Positions 19,502 through 28,760 are shown, numbered from the stretch's first letter. The stretch: 64,000 bases of DNA from Martelella alba (GCF_006516955.1 NZ_VHLG01000002.1:558001-622000), one strand, 5' to 3'. A program made the numbers and translations. The notes: generated from the letters alone by a model not told the origin.

Positions 19502-19839
19502 ACGCGCTCCCCCCCTCGCTGGAGGCTGTTGAGACCGCGCGCAGCGCGCACGGATTTTTGCGGATGGTCGAGGCTTTTCAATTCACGCGCGCGCATGCCA
19601 ACCAGCGTGCCGCGCTCGACCCATTCGACCGAATAGATGTAGAATTGCTGCAGGAAGGTGCCGATATCGCGGACATAGCCGGTATCGCCCTTGCGGACGA
19701 GATTTTCACCGATATCCTTGCCGGGATAGGTCCCGTCATTCTTCACATGCCGCGTCGCCTCGACCTTTTCGCCGGGGAGAAACAGCGGTCTTGAGCGGAT
19801 CTCGACCTCTTCCTCGCGACCAAGTCCCATAAGCCTCAC
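19498..19839 (-). CDS. nifZ: Nitrogenase assembly protein NifZ
   Basis: 113-residue protein of the NifZ family, which helps form the second P-cluster of the MoFe protein. Conserved stretches are PLFLPGEKVEATRHVKNDG and RKGDTGYVRDIGTFLQQFY, followed by YSVEWVERGTLVGMR. Its start overlaps the upstream LRV gene by 4 bases and its end overlaps nifT by 4 bases. Confidence 0.93.
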   Translation of the reverse strand: MRLMGLGREEEVEIRSRPLFLPGEKVEATRHVKNDGTYPGKDIGENLVRKGDTGYVRDIGTFLQQFYIYSVEWVERGTLVGMRARELKSLDHPQKSVRAARGLNSLQRGGERV

Positions 19840-20609
19840 TCCTTCTTCAAAATGTCCTCAAGTCTCAGCCTGGCGCATTCGGCAACCGCCTCATCCTCGT
19901 CATTCGCCAGGCGCTGAAGCGCCTCCGGCACGATCCGCGCGGCGACGGCAAAGCGGACCCGGAAATCCTCATCCCTTGCCATCAGATGCAGCCGCTCCGG
20001 CGCCATGCGCCGCGCCACTTCGATACGCACCAGCGGCTCACGATCACCCATCAGCCCCGGCAGGTGGTCTGCCCTGATCCGGCGGGCCACCTCGCAGCGG
20101 ATCTCGGGATCGGTATCGCCGATCACCAGCAGCAACAGGTCGGGCGGCGCAGATCGCGCGGCCGTCAGGCGCACCTGATAGTCGTCGTCAAAAAGCATCG
20201 GCTTCAGCGCCTCACCGCAAAGCCGGCGCGCCAGGCTAATGCGAACCCGGCGGTCTGGATCACTGCGCAATGGCAAGATGCGCGCCTCCGGCAGACGCGA
20301 GGCGGCGGCAGCGCGCACATCGGCCTCTGGATCAGATAACAGCCCGACCAGCCGAAACGGCGTGGCATAGCGCGCTGCAATCGCCCGCACCTCGAAAAAG
20401 GGATGGCCGAGATAGTGGTCGGCCACCTCCGGGTTCAGCGAGAAGAACCGGTCGATCCGGCGCGCGCGAATATCGCGCACGCAGGCCTTTTCCAGGTCGC
20501 ACCGCCCGGAAACCCGGTTTTCCTCATGCGGACAGTCACTGCAGGACACCGGATTGCCGAGCCAGTCGATTGCCCCTTCGGCGGTGATGTCGAAGAATGG
20601 TTCGGCCAT
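19836..20609 (-). CDS. 4Fe-4S-binding leucine-rich repeat variant (LRV) protein
   Basis: 257 residues. The N-terminal cluster Cys23, Cys26, Cys37 and Cys43 (CSDC ... C ... C) matches the LRV protein family known from Azotobacter nif clusters, where four Cys bind a 4Fe-4S cluster. From about residue 60 to 250 there are helical repeats of the form DPDRRVRISLARRL and EPLVRIEVARRMAPERL. It is often found next to nifB and a ferredoxin in diazotrophs. A scaffold or electron role is possible; the exact job is unknown. Confidence 0.85.
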   Translation of the reverse strand: MAEPFFDITAEGAIDWLGNPVSCSDCPHEENRVSGRCDLEKACVRDIRARRIDRFFSLNPEVADHYLGHPFFEVRAIAARYATPFRLVGLLSDPEADVRAAAASRLPEARILPLRSDPDRRVRISLARRLCGEALKPMLFDDDYQVRLTAARSAPPDLLLLVIGDTDPEIRCEVARRIRADHLPGLMGDREPLVRIEVARRMAPERLHLMARDEDFRVRFAVAARIVPEALQRLANDEDEAVAECARLRLEDILKKE

Positions 20610-20633
20610 GCCTGCGCCCGCTCCAGTTCTCGC

Positions 20634-20837
20634 TCAGACGGCAGGGGCCGGAACGCAGGTATTCGGCACCGGGCAGACTGAAGCGCATTGCTGGGTGTCG
20701 AAATAACCGTCGCATTCGGTACATTTCTTGGCGTCGATCACATAGGTTTCGCCCTTGAACCTGATCGCGCCGGTCGGACATTCAAATTCGCAGGCCGAGC
20801 ACTGGGTGCATTGGGAGGCGATGATTTTGAAAGCCAT
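20634..20837 (-). CDS. fdxN: 2[4Fe-4S] ferredoxin of the nifB operon
   Basis: 67 residues. The first cluster motif is C10-x2-C13-x2-C16-x3-C20-P; the second is C39-x2-C42-x8-C51-x3-C55-P. The longer spacing in the second motif is typical of nif-linked ferredoxins. Related FdxN proteins feed electrons to NifB or nitrogenase. The start MAFKII has AGGAG 8 bases upstream. It follows nifB by 88 bases. Confidence 0.92.
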   Translation of the reverse strand: MAFKIIASQCTQCSACEFECPTGAIRFKGETYVIDAKKCTECDGYFDTQQCASVCPVPNTCVPAPAV

Positions 20838-20925
20838 CTTCATTTCTCCTGTTCGATGATGGTTGATCTGCAAAGTCATGGGAAAGGGAGGAGCCGGCGG
20901 CTGCCCCCTGTCCACCGGTCCGGCA

Positions 20926-22404
20926 TCACGCCGATGCCGCAGCAAAACCGACACCGAAAACATCTCTGTAATAGGCGCCGATAGCTGTCTCGATATAGTC
21001 AAAGCCGTAAGTGTCGCTGGCCGTCAGCCCGGCTGCGGCAAGCTGATCGCGCGGGCAATCGCCAATCTTGGCACAGAGCACGGCATCGATGCCCTCAAGT
21101 GCTGCGATCACGCCATCCAGCGTGGCGTCCTCGCCAAAGCCATCCAGGCAATATTGCTCGACCTTTCGATGGCCAACGAAGGAAATGCCCTCCGGCGTCG
21201 CCTCATAGACCTGAAACTCCCGCGCATGGCCGAAATGCTCGTTGATCCGGCCGCCGCCCTTGGTCGCAACCGCCAAGAGCAGCGTTCCGCCAGCCGTTTC
21301 CTCGATCGCGGCCTTCGCCTCGGCCTTGGCCCGCTCGCGATCCCCCCGCTCGGCCGCGACCACTTCGCGATAGGTTTCGCGCCGCGCCGGATCATAGTTC
21401 ACGGCCTCGGGGATCTGATCGAGGGTAAATTCCTGACCGCGATCCTCGCCCAGCAGACCGACGGCATCGGCCCGGCACTGGCGGCAATGGCGCATCAGCT
21501 TGGCACCGCCCGACAGCTTGTCCTGCAGCGCCTTCAGCTCCATGGCGCGCGGACCGCGCTGGCCGGTCAGCCCGTAATGCGTGCCGTGGGCGGGATCGGA
21601 GATCAGCGGCATGACATTGTGAAGGAAGGCGCCGCGCGCCTTCACCCATTTGTTGACCTCGATGAGGTGCTCGTCATTGACGCCAGGGATCATCACCGAA
21701 TTGATCTTGGTGAGAATGCCGCGGGCGGTCAGCATTTCCAGCCCCATCATCTGCCGCTCATGCAGGATGGTTGCTGCCTCGATGCCGGTATAGCGCTTGT
21801 GATTATAGAAGATCCACGGATAGATCTTTGCGCCGATTTCCGGATCGACCATGTTGATCGTGATCGTCACATGGTCGACATTCATTTCGGCGAGCTCCTC
21901 AACATGCTCCGGCAGCGCCAGGCCATTGGTCGAGATGCAGAGCTTGATATCCGGGATTTCCTTCGACACGGCTTCGAAGGTTTGCCTCGTCTTGCGCCAG
22001 TCGTAGCAAGCATCGCCGGGACCTGCGATACCGAGGACGGAAAGCTGCGGCACCTCATTGGCGACCGTCACGACCTTTCTCAGCGCCTGATCGGGGGTCA
22101 GCTTTTCCGAGACCACACCCGGCCGGCTTTCGTTCGAACAGTCATATTTGCGATTGCAGTAGTTGCACTGGATGTTGCAGGCCGGCGCCACCGCCACATG
22201 CATGCGGGCGAAATAATGATGCGCCTCTTCCGAATAGCAGGGATGATCCTTGATCTTCTCCCACACGGCAGGGTCCATGTCTTCCGGCTTTTCGGATGAA
22301 CCGCAGGATGAGGACGAGCAACCGCCCGATCCCGGTTTTTCGAGCATTTCCGCCATGGCGGAGGACGACGCAAGGCTTTCAAGCGAAATCATCGGGCTGG
22401 ACAT
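20926..22404 (-). CDS. nifB: FeMo-cofactor biosynthesis radical SAM protein NifB
   Basis: 492-residue enzyme that builds NifB-co (8Fe-9S-C), the core of the FeMo cofactor. The radical SAM Cys triad is C76-x3-C80-x2-C83. [16 protein letters not shown] (about 304-319) is the NifB signature that holds further cluster ligands. From about residue 373 to the end there is a NifX-like domain ([20 protein letters not shown]). All essential residues seen are intact, so it should be functional. It heads an operon with fdxN, the LRV gene, nifZ, nifT and a SIR2-like gene. A sigma-54 promoter lies 43 bases upstream. Confidence 0.97.
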   Translation of the reverse strand: MSSPMISLESLASSSAMAEMLEKPGSGGCSSSSCGSSEKPEDMDPAVWEKIKDHPCYSEEAHHYFARMHVAVAPACNIQCNYCNRKYDCSNESRPGVVSEKLTPDQALRKVVTVANEVPQLSVLGIAGPGDACYDWRKTRQTFEAVSKEIPDIKLCISTNGLALPEHVEELAEMNVDHVTITINMVDPEIGAKIYPWIFYNHKRYTGIEAATILHERQMMGLEMLTARGILTKINSVMIPGVNDEHLIEVNKWVKARGAFLHNVMPLISDPAHGTHYGLTGQRGPRAMELKALQDKLSGGAKLMRHCRQCRADAVGLLGEDRGQEFTLDQIPEAVNYDPARRETYREVVAAERGDRERAKAEAKAAIEETAGGTLLLAVATKGGGRINEHFGHAREFQVYEATPEGISFVGHRKVEQYCLDGFGEDATLDGVIAALEGIDAVLCAKIGDCPRDQLAAAGLTASDTYGFDYIETAIGAYYRDVFGVGFAAASA

Positions 22405-22446
22405 GGGGTCTTCTCTCTCCGGTTCATCAAACTTCGAAGAGAACTG

Positions 22447-22462
22447 TGCAACGCCCGTGCCA
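22447..22462 (-). promoter_or_regulatory. Sigma-54 (-24/-12) promoter of the nifB operon
   Basis: On the minus strand the sequence reads TGGCACGGGCGTTGCA, a full match to the RpoN consensus (TGGCACG-N4-TTGCW). The -24 GG and -12 GC are at normal distance. It lies 43 bases upstream of the nifB start codon. Confidence 0.93.
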
Positions 22463-22534
22463 GTCTAATTTATCTTTTTATTTCAATAAGATATATTTTT
22501 CACGTCGCTCTTTGTCGGAAAATCCCGAGCCAAT

Positions 22535-22550
22535 TGTCGGGTCCGCGACA
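22535..22550. promoter_or_regulatory. NifA upstream activator sequence
   Basis: TGT-CGGGTCCGCG-ACA fits TGT-N10-ACA exactly. It lies about 73 bases upstream of the -24 element, a normal distance for NifA acting through DNA looping. Only one perfect site was found. Confidence 0.85.
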
Positions 22551-22593
22551 TCCCTGTCCGCCCGTTTGTCGCACCCATTGACGACGGACAAAC

Positions 22594-22855
22594 AAAAGGC
22601 GCCGCGATCGGCGGCGGCTCAGATTGCGGACAAAGTCATTCAGCTTGTCTGTTTGGGGTGGAATAGCCATCGCCTCCGTCGTCATCCCCGTGCTTGTCAC
22701 GGGGATCCAGGCTCTTCTGGGCATTGGACTATAAGAGTCTTTCGCCGCGCGGACGCGCGTCGGCTGGATGCCTGTGGACCAAGCACAGGCATGACGTTAG
22801 AGAAGGGGCTAGACTTTGGCAACAGTCTGAGGCGCCGCGATCGGCGGCGCCTTTT
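22594..22855. repeat. Dispersed intergenic repeat, copy A
   Basis: 262-base element without coding capacity. It is bordered on both sides by near-inverted hairpins built on GGCGCCGC-GATC (22598-22618 and 22831-22851), each facing outward into TTTT. Inside, the blocks CCTCCGTCGTCATCCCCGTG (from 22673), GGGGATCCAG and GGCTGGATGCCTGTG ... ACAGGCATGACGT recur in copy B at 40081-40338. The right-hand hairpin followed by TTTT could also act as a terminator on the plus strand. It separates nifB from the SDR gene. Confidence 0.8.
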
Positions 22856-22880
22856 GGGATCACGATCGTGAAGCCTCCGG

Positions 22881-23645
22881 TCAGTTCAGCGCTTCAAGCG
22901 ATTCCGGCAGGATCTGGCCGCCATCGACGACGATCTGCTGACCGGTGATATAGCCGGCTTCCTCAGATGCGAAGAACAGCGCCGCATTGGCGATATCGGT
23001 GACCGTGCCGAGCCGCTTCAGCGGGATCGAGGCCTCCATTGTGGCGATATAGTCTTCGCCCATGCCGTCGAGACCTTCCGTGGCGATATTGCCGGGCATG
23101 ACGGCATTGACGGTAATGCCCTTGGCCGCCAGCTCGATCGCAGCGGTGCGCATGAAGCCGAGCTGGCCGGCCTTGCTGGCACCGTAATGCGACCAGCCGG
23201 GAAAGCCGGTGATCGGCCCGGTGATCGACGAGGTGATGACGATGCGACCGCCGCCCGCCTTGGTCATGGCCGGCAGAACCGCTGTGACCGAAAGAAAGGT
23301 GCTTTTCAGATTGGTTGAAATCACATGATCGAAATCGGCCGCCGTCATCTCACCGAGCCGCGCGGCCGGGAAAATGCCGGCATTGGCGCAAAGCACATCG
23401 ATCGCACCATAGCGCTCAACGGCCGCAGCGGTCATCGCGTCGCAGCCCTCGCCCGTCGACACATCTGCTGCAAAGCCCGAGGCATTGGCGCCGATCTCGG
23501 CTGCCACCTTTTCAGCATCAGCCAGATTGCGCGACACCACCAGCACATTCAGCCCCGCCTCGCCAAAGCGTTTAGCAATGCCCTTGCCGATACCGCGGCT
23601 GGCGCCGGTGACAATCACCGTCTTGCCCTGTAGTGACTTCAACAT
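22881..23645 (-). CDS. SDR-family oxidoreductase (3-oxoacyl-ACP reductase type)
   Basis: 254-residue short-chain dehydrogenase. The NAD(P)-binding motif is TGASRGIG, with NAG in LCANAGIF, the catalytic Ser in ITSSITG and Tyr-x3-Lys in YGASKAG. The start MLKSLQ has GAGGAAC upstream. It is divergent from a polyamine-type ABC importer and shares an operator-like motif with that locus, so it is probably a catabolic enzyme rather than the fatty-acid FabG. The substrate is unknown. Confidence 0.85.
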   Translation of the reverse strand: MLKSLQGKTVIVTGASRGIGKGIAKRFGEAGLNVLVVSRNLADAEKVAAEIGANASGFAADVSTGEGCDAMTAAAVERYGAIDVLCANAGIFPAARLGEMTAADFDHVISTNLKSTFLSVTAVLPAMTKAGGGRIVITSSITGPITGFPGWSHYGASKAGQLGFMRTAAIELAAKGITVNAVMPGNIATEGLDGMGEDYIATMEASIPLKRLGTVTDIANAALFFASEEAGYITGQQIVVDGGQILPESLEALN

Positions 23646-23682
23646 TTCTCGTTCCTCTCTGTGTTTCTGTTGTGTTGTTTCT

Positions 23683-23696
23683 GTTGCACCTGCAAC
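23683..23696. promoter_or_regulatory. Candidate DeoR-type operator 1, SDR promoter
   Basis: Perfect 14-base dyad GTTGCACCTGCAAC, 38 bases upstream of the SDR start codon. It matches 13 of 14 bases with the site before the deoR gene at 28761-28774. Confidence 0.5.
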
Positions 23697-23871
23697 GACG
23701 CTGCACATCTCAACGCCATCACCCGCTTGCTTTTTCAGCGACCTGCACAAAAGAAATGCACAATTATTCCCGTTGTTTAACTGACATACACCGGCAATGC
23801 GCCAACAGAACCGAAAAACCGGTTCCAACGTAACCCTCTGGCATGCAATGCAACATGACACTGAAAAAAAA

Positions 23872-23885
23872 TGTTGTAAACAACA
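23872..23885. promoter_or_regulatory. Palindrome upstream of the ABC importer genes
   Basis: TGTTGT-AA-ACAACA, an inverted repeat with a two-base spacer, in the divergent region between the SDR and the binding-protein gene. It could be an operator of a different regulator; identity is open. Confidence 0.4.
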
Positions 23886-23914
23886 CATTATTGCGACACA
23901 CTTCCCACATCAAA

Positions 23915-23929
23915 GTTGAACATGCCAAC
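23915..23929. promoter_or_regulatory. Candidate DeoR-type operator 2, ABC importer promoter
   Basis: GTTGAACATGCCAAC resembles the other two sites (GTTGMACCTGCAAC) with one inserted base. It lies 21 bases before the binding-protein ATG. Confidence 0.35.
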
Positions 23930-23950
23930 AAGGCAGATTGGGGAACCGCG

Positions 23951-25090
23951 ATGCAGAATTTTTCCAGACGCAATGTCCTGCAACTGATGGGGGCAGCCGC
24001 CATGGCCGGCCCGCTGATGAAGGCGGGAAAGGCTTTCGCCGCCCGTGAGAACGAGCTCAACATCCTGTGCTGGGAGGGTTACAACTCCGCTCAGGTGCTT
24101 GATCCGTTCCGCAAGGACCACAGCGCCAATGTTCACGCCGAAAGCCTGACCAACGACCCGACCATGATCAACCGCCTGCGCGCGGGCGAGACCAATATCT
24201 GGGACCTGATCAACGTCAACAATCCCTGGGCACGCAAGGTCATGTATCCGGCCGGCCTGATCAAGCCGCTGCCGAAGGATGAGTTCGAGCCCTTCTTCGA
24301 CAAGATGCTGCCCCAGTTCAAGCCGCCTTACAAATGGGCGATGAGCGAGGATGGCGCCGAACTTCTCGGCATGGCCCAGCGCTTCGGACCCTATTCCTTC
24401 GTCGTCAACACCGATGTCATCTCCCGCGCCACGGCGGAAGAGCAGGGCTGGGACCTGTTCAATGATCCGAAGCTTGAGGGCCGCTACGGCATTCTCGAAT
24501 CCGATGACTGGAACGTCTTCGATATCTTCCTGATCGCCGGCATCAACCCCTTCATCGAGCATTCCGATGATGACATGAAAAAGTTCGAGGAAACCGCGCT
24601 GCGCATCTTCAAGGGCGCGAAGCTGGTCGGCGATATCGCCGCCATGAACCAGGCGCTGATTTCCGGCGAAATCGACCTGCAGTTGACCGGCGGCACCTAT
24701 TCGGTCTCGCCCGCCCGCGCCGATGGCTTCGCCAATCTGCGCGCTGTGACCCCGCTCAAGGGGCCGATCGACGGCAAGGGCGGCGTTGCCTGGATCGAAA
24801 TCACCTCCACGGTCAACAATCCCCAGCTCTCGCCGCTGGCGACCGATTTCCTCAAATATGTCCAGGACCCGGAAGTGGCCCACACGGTTGCCTTTGCCGA
24901 AGGCACCTTCAACCCGGTCGCCCAGATGGGCAATCCGGACTGCTTCAAGCTGTTCACCAAGGATGAGCTCGACGCCATCCAGTATGACAGTCTGGAAGAG
25001 GAAATGGACCGCTGCGCCGAATATGACATCGTGCCCGATTACGACAAGGCGCTCGATATCATGACCTCGGCCAAGCGCCAGGGCGGCTGA
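23951..25090 (+). CDS. ABC importer periplasmic binding protein, polyamine type
   Basis: 379-residue solute-binding protein of the PotD class. A Tat-like signal (SRRNVLQLMGAAAMAG) at residues 5-20 suggests export in folded form. The conserved opening ENELNILCWEGY (residues 34-45) is common to spermidine/putrescine-type binding proteins. The ATG at 23951 is chosen because it places the signal peptide at the start; the frame extends 36 codons upstream without a better site. It heads an operon with one ATPase, two permeases and an isochorismatase-like enzyme. The true ligand is unknown. Confidence 0.85.
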   Translation: MQNFSRRNVLQLMGAAAMAGPLMKAGKAFAARENELNILCWEGYNSAQVLDPFRKDHSANVHAESLTNDPTMINRLRAGETNIWDLINVNNPWARKVMYPAGLIKPLPKDEFEPFFDKMLPQFKPPYKWAMSEDGAELLGMAQRFGPYSFVVNTDVISRATAEEQGWDLFNDPKLEGRYGILESDDWNVFDIFLIAGINPFIEHSDDDMKKFEETALRIFKGAKLVGDIAAMNQALISGEIDLQLTGGTYSVSPARADGFANLRAVTPLKGPIDGKGGVAWIEITSTVNNPQLSPLATDFLKYVQDPEVAHTVAFAEGTFNPVAQMGNPDCFKLFTKDELDAIQYDSLEEEMDRCAEYDIVPDYDKALDIMTSAKRQGG

Positions 25091-25113
25091 TCGCCCTTTC
25101 GCCTGACCCATGC

Positions 25114-25138
25114 GGGAGCCGGAAAACCGGCTCCCTTT
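25114..25138 (+). terminator. Hairpin behind the binding-protein gene
   Basis: Stem GGGAGCCGG (25114-25122) / CCGGCTCCC (25127-25135) followed by only TTT. It probably attenuates rather than ends transcription, keeping binding-protein mRNA more abundant than the transporter part. Confidence 0.6.
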
Positions 25139-25217
25139 CCATGCGCCGCCAGCCAACCCGGCATGCGGCTTGCGTGACAATTTCCGATAACATTCAAAAA
25201 TTTCTTCGAAAGCGAGC

Positions 25218-26324
25218 ATGACCATGGATGCTGCGTTGACCGCCGACCCCTCCAAGACCACGGCAAAGCCGATCCTTCAGCTCGTCAACTTGAGAAAGAC
25301 GTTCGGTGATTTCGCCGCCGTCGACGGAATCAGCGTCGATATCCGCGAAGGCGAATTCGTCACCATTGTCGGCCCGTCCGGCTCGGGCAAGACCACGCTT
25401 CTGCGCATGCTGGCAGGGCTTGAAGGCCCGTCGGAAGGCTATATCTCGCTGCGCGGCGAGCTGATGAATGATGTGCCCTCCAACAAGCGGCCGACCTGCC
25501 TGGTTTTCCAGTCCCTGGCGCTGTTCCCGCACAAGACGGTGGGCGACAATATTGAATTTCCGCTGAAGGTGAAGAAGGTGCCTGCCGGCGAGCGCAAGGC
25601 CCGGGCGCTCGAACTTCTCAACATGGTGCGCCTGCCGGAAAGCTATTACGGCAAGAATGTCATGCGCTGCTCGGGCGGTGAGCGCCAGCGTGTCGCGCTG
25701 GCCCGCGCCTTTGCCTATGATCCGGATGTCCTGTTCTTCGATGAACCGCTTTCCGCGCTCGATTACAAATTGAAAAAAATCCTCGAAAAGGAGCTGAAGG
25801 ACCTGCATCGCGAAAGCGGCAAGACCTTCGTCTACATCACCCATTCGCTGGAAGAAGCCATGGTGATGTCGGACCGGATCGGCGTCATGCGCGCCGGCAA
25901 GATCGTCCAGATCGGCTCGCCCGAGGAGATCTATGCCCGCCCCGCCGACCGTTTCGTTGCCGAGTTTTTCGGCGAGGTGAACAGCTTCGCCATCACCCGC
26001 GACGGCTATGGCAAATGGATGTCGGACGGTCTCGCCAAACCGGTTGCCATCACCGCCGGCAAGGAGCCGGCAAGCGGCACCGCCACGGTGATTGTCCGGC
26101 CGGAAAACATGCGTTTCATCGCCGATGAGACCGGCGCCGATAACGCCTTTGCCGCCACCATTTTCAATGAATATGCGCTCGGCTCGCGCATCCAGTATCA
26201 GCTGCGGGCGCAAAAACGCACCTTTCTGGTCGAGCTGCCGCGCGGCGCCGCCACAACGCCCGATGCTGACGGCAAGGTGCTGATCGGCTGGGATGCGGCC
26301 GACGCCATCGTGGTGGAGGGCTGA
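25218..26324 (+). CDS. ABC importer ATPase, polyamine type (PotA-like)
   Basis: 368-residue nucleotide-binding subunit. Walker A is GPSGSGKTT, the signature CSGGERQRVALARA, and Walker B LFFDEPLSALD, with the H-loop His in YITHSLEEA. A TOBE domain fills the C-terminal part (about 270-360). The next gene starts right after its stop. It powers the importer of this operon. Confidence 0.93.
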   Translation: MTMDAALTADPSKTTAKPILQLVNLRKTFGDFAAVDGISVDIREGEFVTIVGPSGSGKTTLLRMLAGLEGPSEGYISLRGELMNDVPSNKRPTCLVFQSLALFPHKTVGDNIEFPLKVKKVPAGERKARALELLNMVRLPESYYGKNVMRCSGGERQRVALARAFAYDPDVLFFDEPLSALDYKLKKILEKELKDLHRESGKTFVYITHSLEEAMVMSDRIGVMRAGKIVQIGSPEEIYARPADRFVAEFFGEVNSFAITRDGYGKWMSDGLAKPVAITAGKEPASGTATVIVRPENMRFIADETGADNAFAATIFNEYALGSRIQYQLRAQKRTFLVELPRGAATTPDADGKVLIGWDAADAIVVEG

Positions 26325-26325
26325 G

Positions 26326-27228
26326 ATGACGGCGCTCCCGATGGAAAAATCAACATCAGCGGCGCCGAAGGAAAAGGGGCTCACCCTTTCCGCCGGCATC
26401 GCCTCGGCCAGCCCGGTGGTGATCCTGCTGATCCTGGGTTTTCTGGCACCACTGATCACGGTGGCGGCTTACGCCTTTGCGACACCGAAAAGCTTTGACG
26501 TTTTCACCAGCTTCACCTTGGCGAATTTCGCCGAGATCTTCTCCGCCGACAATACGGTCTGGCTCTCCTTCGGCTGGTCGCTGCTCTTTGCCGTGATTAC
26601 CGTGGGCCTGCTGCTGTTGGTCGCCTATCCGATCGCCTATGGCCTCAACCATGTTTTCGGCAAATGGGCCGGCTTTGTCAGCGTGCTCTTCGTCTTTCCG
26701 CTGTTCGTCTCGGAAAATGTGCGGCTTTACGGCTGGGTGCTGTTCTTCATCAAGAACGGCGTTCTTGATGGCGCATTAAAATGGATGGGGCTCGGCGGTG
26801 CGCCGGAAGTGCTCTATTCGCCGCCGATCATCCTGTTCGGCATGGTCTATGTCTATCTGCCCTTCATGCTGTTCCCGATGGTGCTCGGCCTTGCCATGGT
26901 GCCGAAGGATCTGGTGGATGCCGCACGTGATCTCGGCGCCGGACGGCTGATGATCTGGCGTGAGATCGAACTGCCGCTCGCCATGCCGGGCATCCTCATC
27001 GGCGTGCTCTTGACCTTCGTTCTGGCGGCCGGTGCGCTGACGGAATCAAAGATCCTCGGCGGCCAGTCGATCATCACCATCGCCCAGGATATCGAAGTGG
27101 CCTTCACCTATGCCCAGAACTGGCCGCTCGGCTCCGCACTGGCGCTGATCCTCGTTGTCATCGTCAGCGGCCTGTCGCTCCTCATCCTGTCGAAACTCGA
27201 TCTCGACCGCATTCTCGGGAGGCGTTGA
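26326..27228 (+). CDS. ABC importer permease 1 (PotB-like)
   Basis: 300-residue inner-membrane protein with about six hydrophobic segments. The EAA loop reads VDAARDLGAGRLMIWREIELPLAMPGI, of which DAARDLGAG is the core. The ATG at 26326 directly follows the ATPase stop; an upstream in-frame start would lie inside it. It pairs with the next permease. Confidence 0.9.
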   Translation: MTALPMEKSTSAAPKEKGLTLSAGIASASPVVILLILGFLAPLITVAAYAFATPKSFDVFTSFTLANFAEIFSADNTVWLSFGWSLLFAVITVGLLLLVAYPIAYGLNHVFGKWAGFVSVLFVFPLFVSENVRLYGWVLFFIKNGVLDGALKWMGLGGAPEVLYSPPIILFGMVYVYLPFMLFPMVLGLAMVPKDLVDAARDLGAGRLMIWREIELPLAMPGILIGVLLTFVLAAGALTESKILGGQSIITIAQDIEVAFTYAQNWPLGSALALILVVIVSGLSLLILSKLDLDRILGRR

Positions 27229-27233
27229 GAACC

Positions 27234-28046
27234 ATGGAAAAACCATCCCCCTCACGCTTTTTCATTCGGGCCTGGACCGCCTTCGTGGTGCTGTTCATCT
27301 ATATGCCGATTTTCTGCGGCGCCCTGTCGGGCCTGTCGAAGAGCCGCTACTTCATCTTCCCGGTGAAGAAATGGTCCTTCGAATGGTGGCAGAAGACATT
27401 TGATTCCTTCGAGATCCATCAGCTGCTCAACAATTCGCTGCTGATCGCCTTCATCGTCACCATCATCTCCGTCGTCATCGGCTTTTTCGGTGCGCTCGCC
27501 TTTGCCCGCTATGACTGGAAGGGCCGCCGGCTCTACCAGAAGCTCCTGCTCCTGCCGGTCTTCTTTCCCCAGCCGGTGCTGGGTCTGGCGCTGCTGCTCT
27601 GGTTCAATGCGCTTGGCATCAGCCCGAGCTGGCAGACGGCCGTGGTCGCGCATCTGGTCTGGATCGTGCCGGTCGTGACACTGGTGATTGCCATTCAGGT
27701 CTATGGCTTCGACCCGACGCTGGAGGAGGCCGCCCGCGATCTCGGCGCCGACAATATCACCATCCTGAAAGAGGTGACGCTGCCGATCCTGTGGCCCGGC
27801 ATCTGGTCCGGTGCGCTGTTTGCCTTTCTTCTGTCCTGGGGCAATTTCCCGCTGTCGCTCTATACGACCGGCGTCGACTCGACGATCCCGAAATGGCTCT
27901 ATGCCAAAATGGTCGCCGGCTACACGCCGATGGTGACAGCCCTCGGCACGATGAGTACGCTCGCCGCCGCTGCCGTTCTGCTGCTTGCAGGCTTCTTTGC
28001 GCTTTTGGCAGCCAAGGCCCGTGAACGCGGCAGGGAGAGCATCTGA
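27234..28046 (+). CDS. ABC importer permease 2 (PotC-like)
   Basis: 270-residue inner-membrane permease. The EAA motif is LEEAARDLGADN near residue 163. GGGAGG stands before the ATG at 27234. Its stop overlaps the next ATG by one base, so the isochorismatase-like enzyme is part of the same transcript. Confidence 0.9.
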   Translation: MEKPSPSRFFIRAWTAFVVLFIYMPIFCGALSGLSKSRYFIFPVKKWSFEWWQKTFDSFEIHQLLNNSLLIAFIVTIISVVIGFFGALAFARYDWKGRRLYQKLLLLPVFFPQPVLGLALLLWFNALGISPSWQTAVVAHLVWIVPVVTLVIAIQVYGFDPTLEEAARDLGADNITILKEVTLPILWPGIWSGALFAFLLSWGNFPLSLYTTGVDSTIPKWLYAKMVAGYTPMVTALGTMSTLAAAAVLLLAGFFALLAAKARERGRESI

Positions 28047-28738
28047 TGAGCTGGAAAAGCAAATGGCGGTCCTTCTACTATCAGGGCGCGCCGGAACCGG
28101 CCGATCCAGTGCTGGAAAAGGGCAAGGTGGCGCTGCTGATCATCGACGTGCAGAACACCTATCTCCAACGCCCCGACCCCGAAACGCTCACGGACGCGGA
28201 ACTGGCGCGCTACCATGCATGGACACCGTTTCATGACCGCATGCATGGCACGGTCATTCCCAACAGTCAGAAACTGCTGCAAGCCTTCCGCGCCCGCGGG
28301 CTCGACATACTCTATGCCCGCATTGCAGCGCTTCGAACCGATGGCCGCGACCGTTCGCTGTCGCAGAAAAAGCCCGGCTGGAACGATCTGCTTCTGCCGA
28401 AGGATGAATGGGACAGCCAGATCATCAACGCGCTTGCCCCGGAAAAAGACGAGATCGTTGTTACCAAGACCACCGATAGCGCGCTCACCGGCACCAATCT
28501 GCGCCTCGTGCTCGGCAATCTCGGCATAACCCATGTGGTCTGCGCCGGCATCTTCACCGATCAATGCGTCGCCTCCACCGTGCGCAGCCTCGCCGATGAA
28601 AGCTTCGACGTGATCATTGCCGAAGATGCCTGCGCGGCGGGCAGTGCCGAACTGCATGAGCGCGAGATCGAGATCATGAACATGATCTATGCCAGCGTCA
28701 TGTCATCAGACGAGCTGATCGCCTATCTGCCGGAATGA
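28046..28738 (+). CDS. Isochorismatase-family cysteine hydrolase
   Basis: 230-residue cytosolic hydrolase. The catalytic triad Asp (LLIIDVQNTY), Lys (VVTKTTDSAL) and Cys (TDQCVASTVRS) is complete. Relatives hydrolyse N-carbamoyl compounds, nicotinamide or isochorismate. Its place in a polyamine-type uptake operon suggests an amide or carbamoyl substrate taken up by it. The exact reaction is unknown. Confidence 0.85.
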   Translation: MSWKSKWRSFYYQGAPEPADPVLEKGKVALLIIDVQNTYLQRPDPETLTDAELARYHAWTPFHDRMHGTVIPNSQKLLQAFRARGLDILYARIAALRTDGRDRSLSQKKPGWNDLLLPKDEWDSQIINALAPEKDEIVVTKTTDSALTGTNLRLVLGNLGITHVVCAGIFTDQCVASTVRSLADESFDVIIAEDACAAGSAELHEREIEIMNMIYASVMSSDELIAYLPE

Positions 28739-28760
28739 GCAGCCGTTCTTGCCCAAAGAC

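Noticed and set aside
20863-22299. A 478-codon plus-strand frame opposite nifB
   Set aside because: Antisense shadow of nifB; His- and Arg-rich composition without motifs.
23888-26459. Long minus-strand frames opposite the ABC importer genes
   Set aside because: Shadows of the binding protein and ATPase genes, which have clear motifs and start sites.
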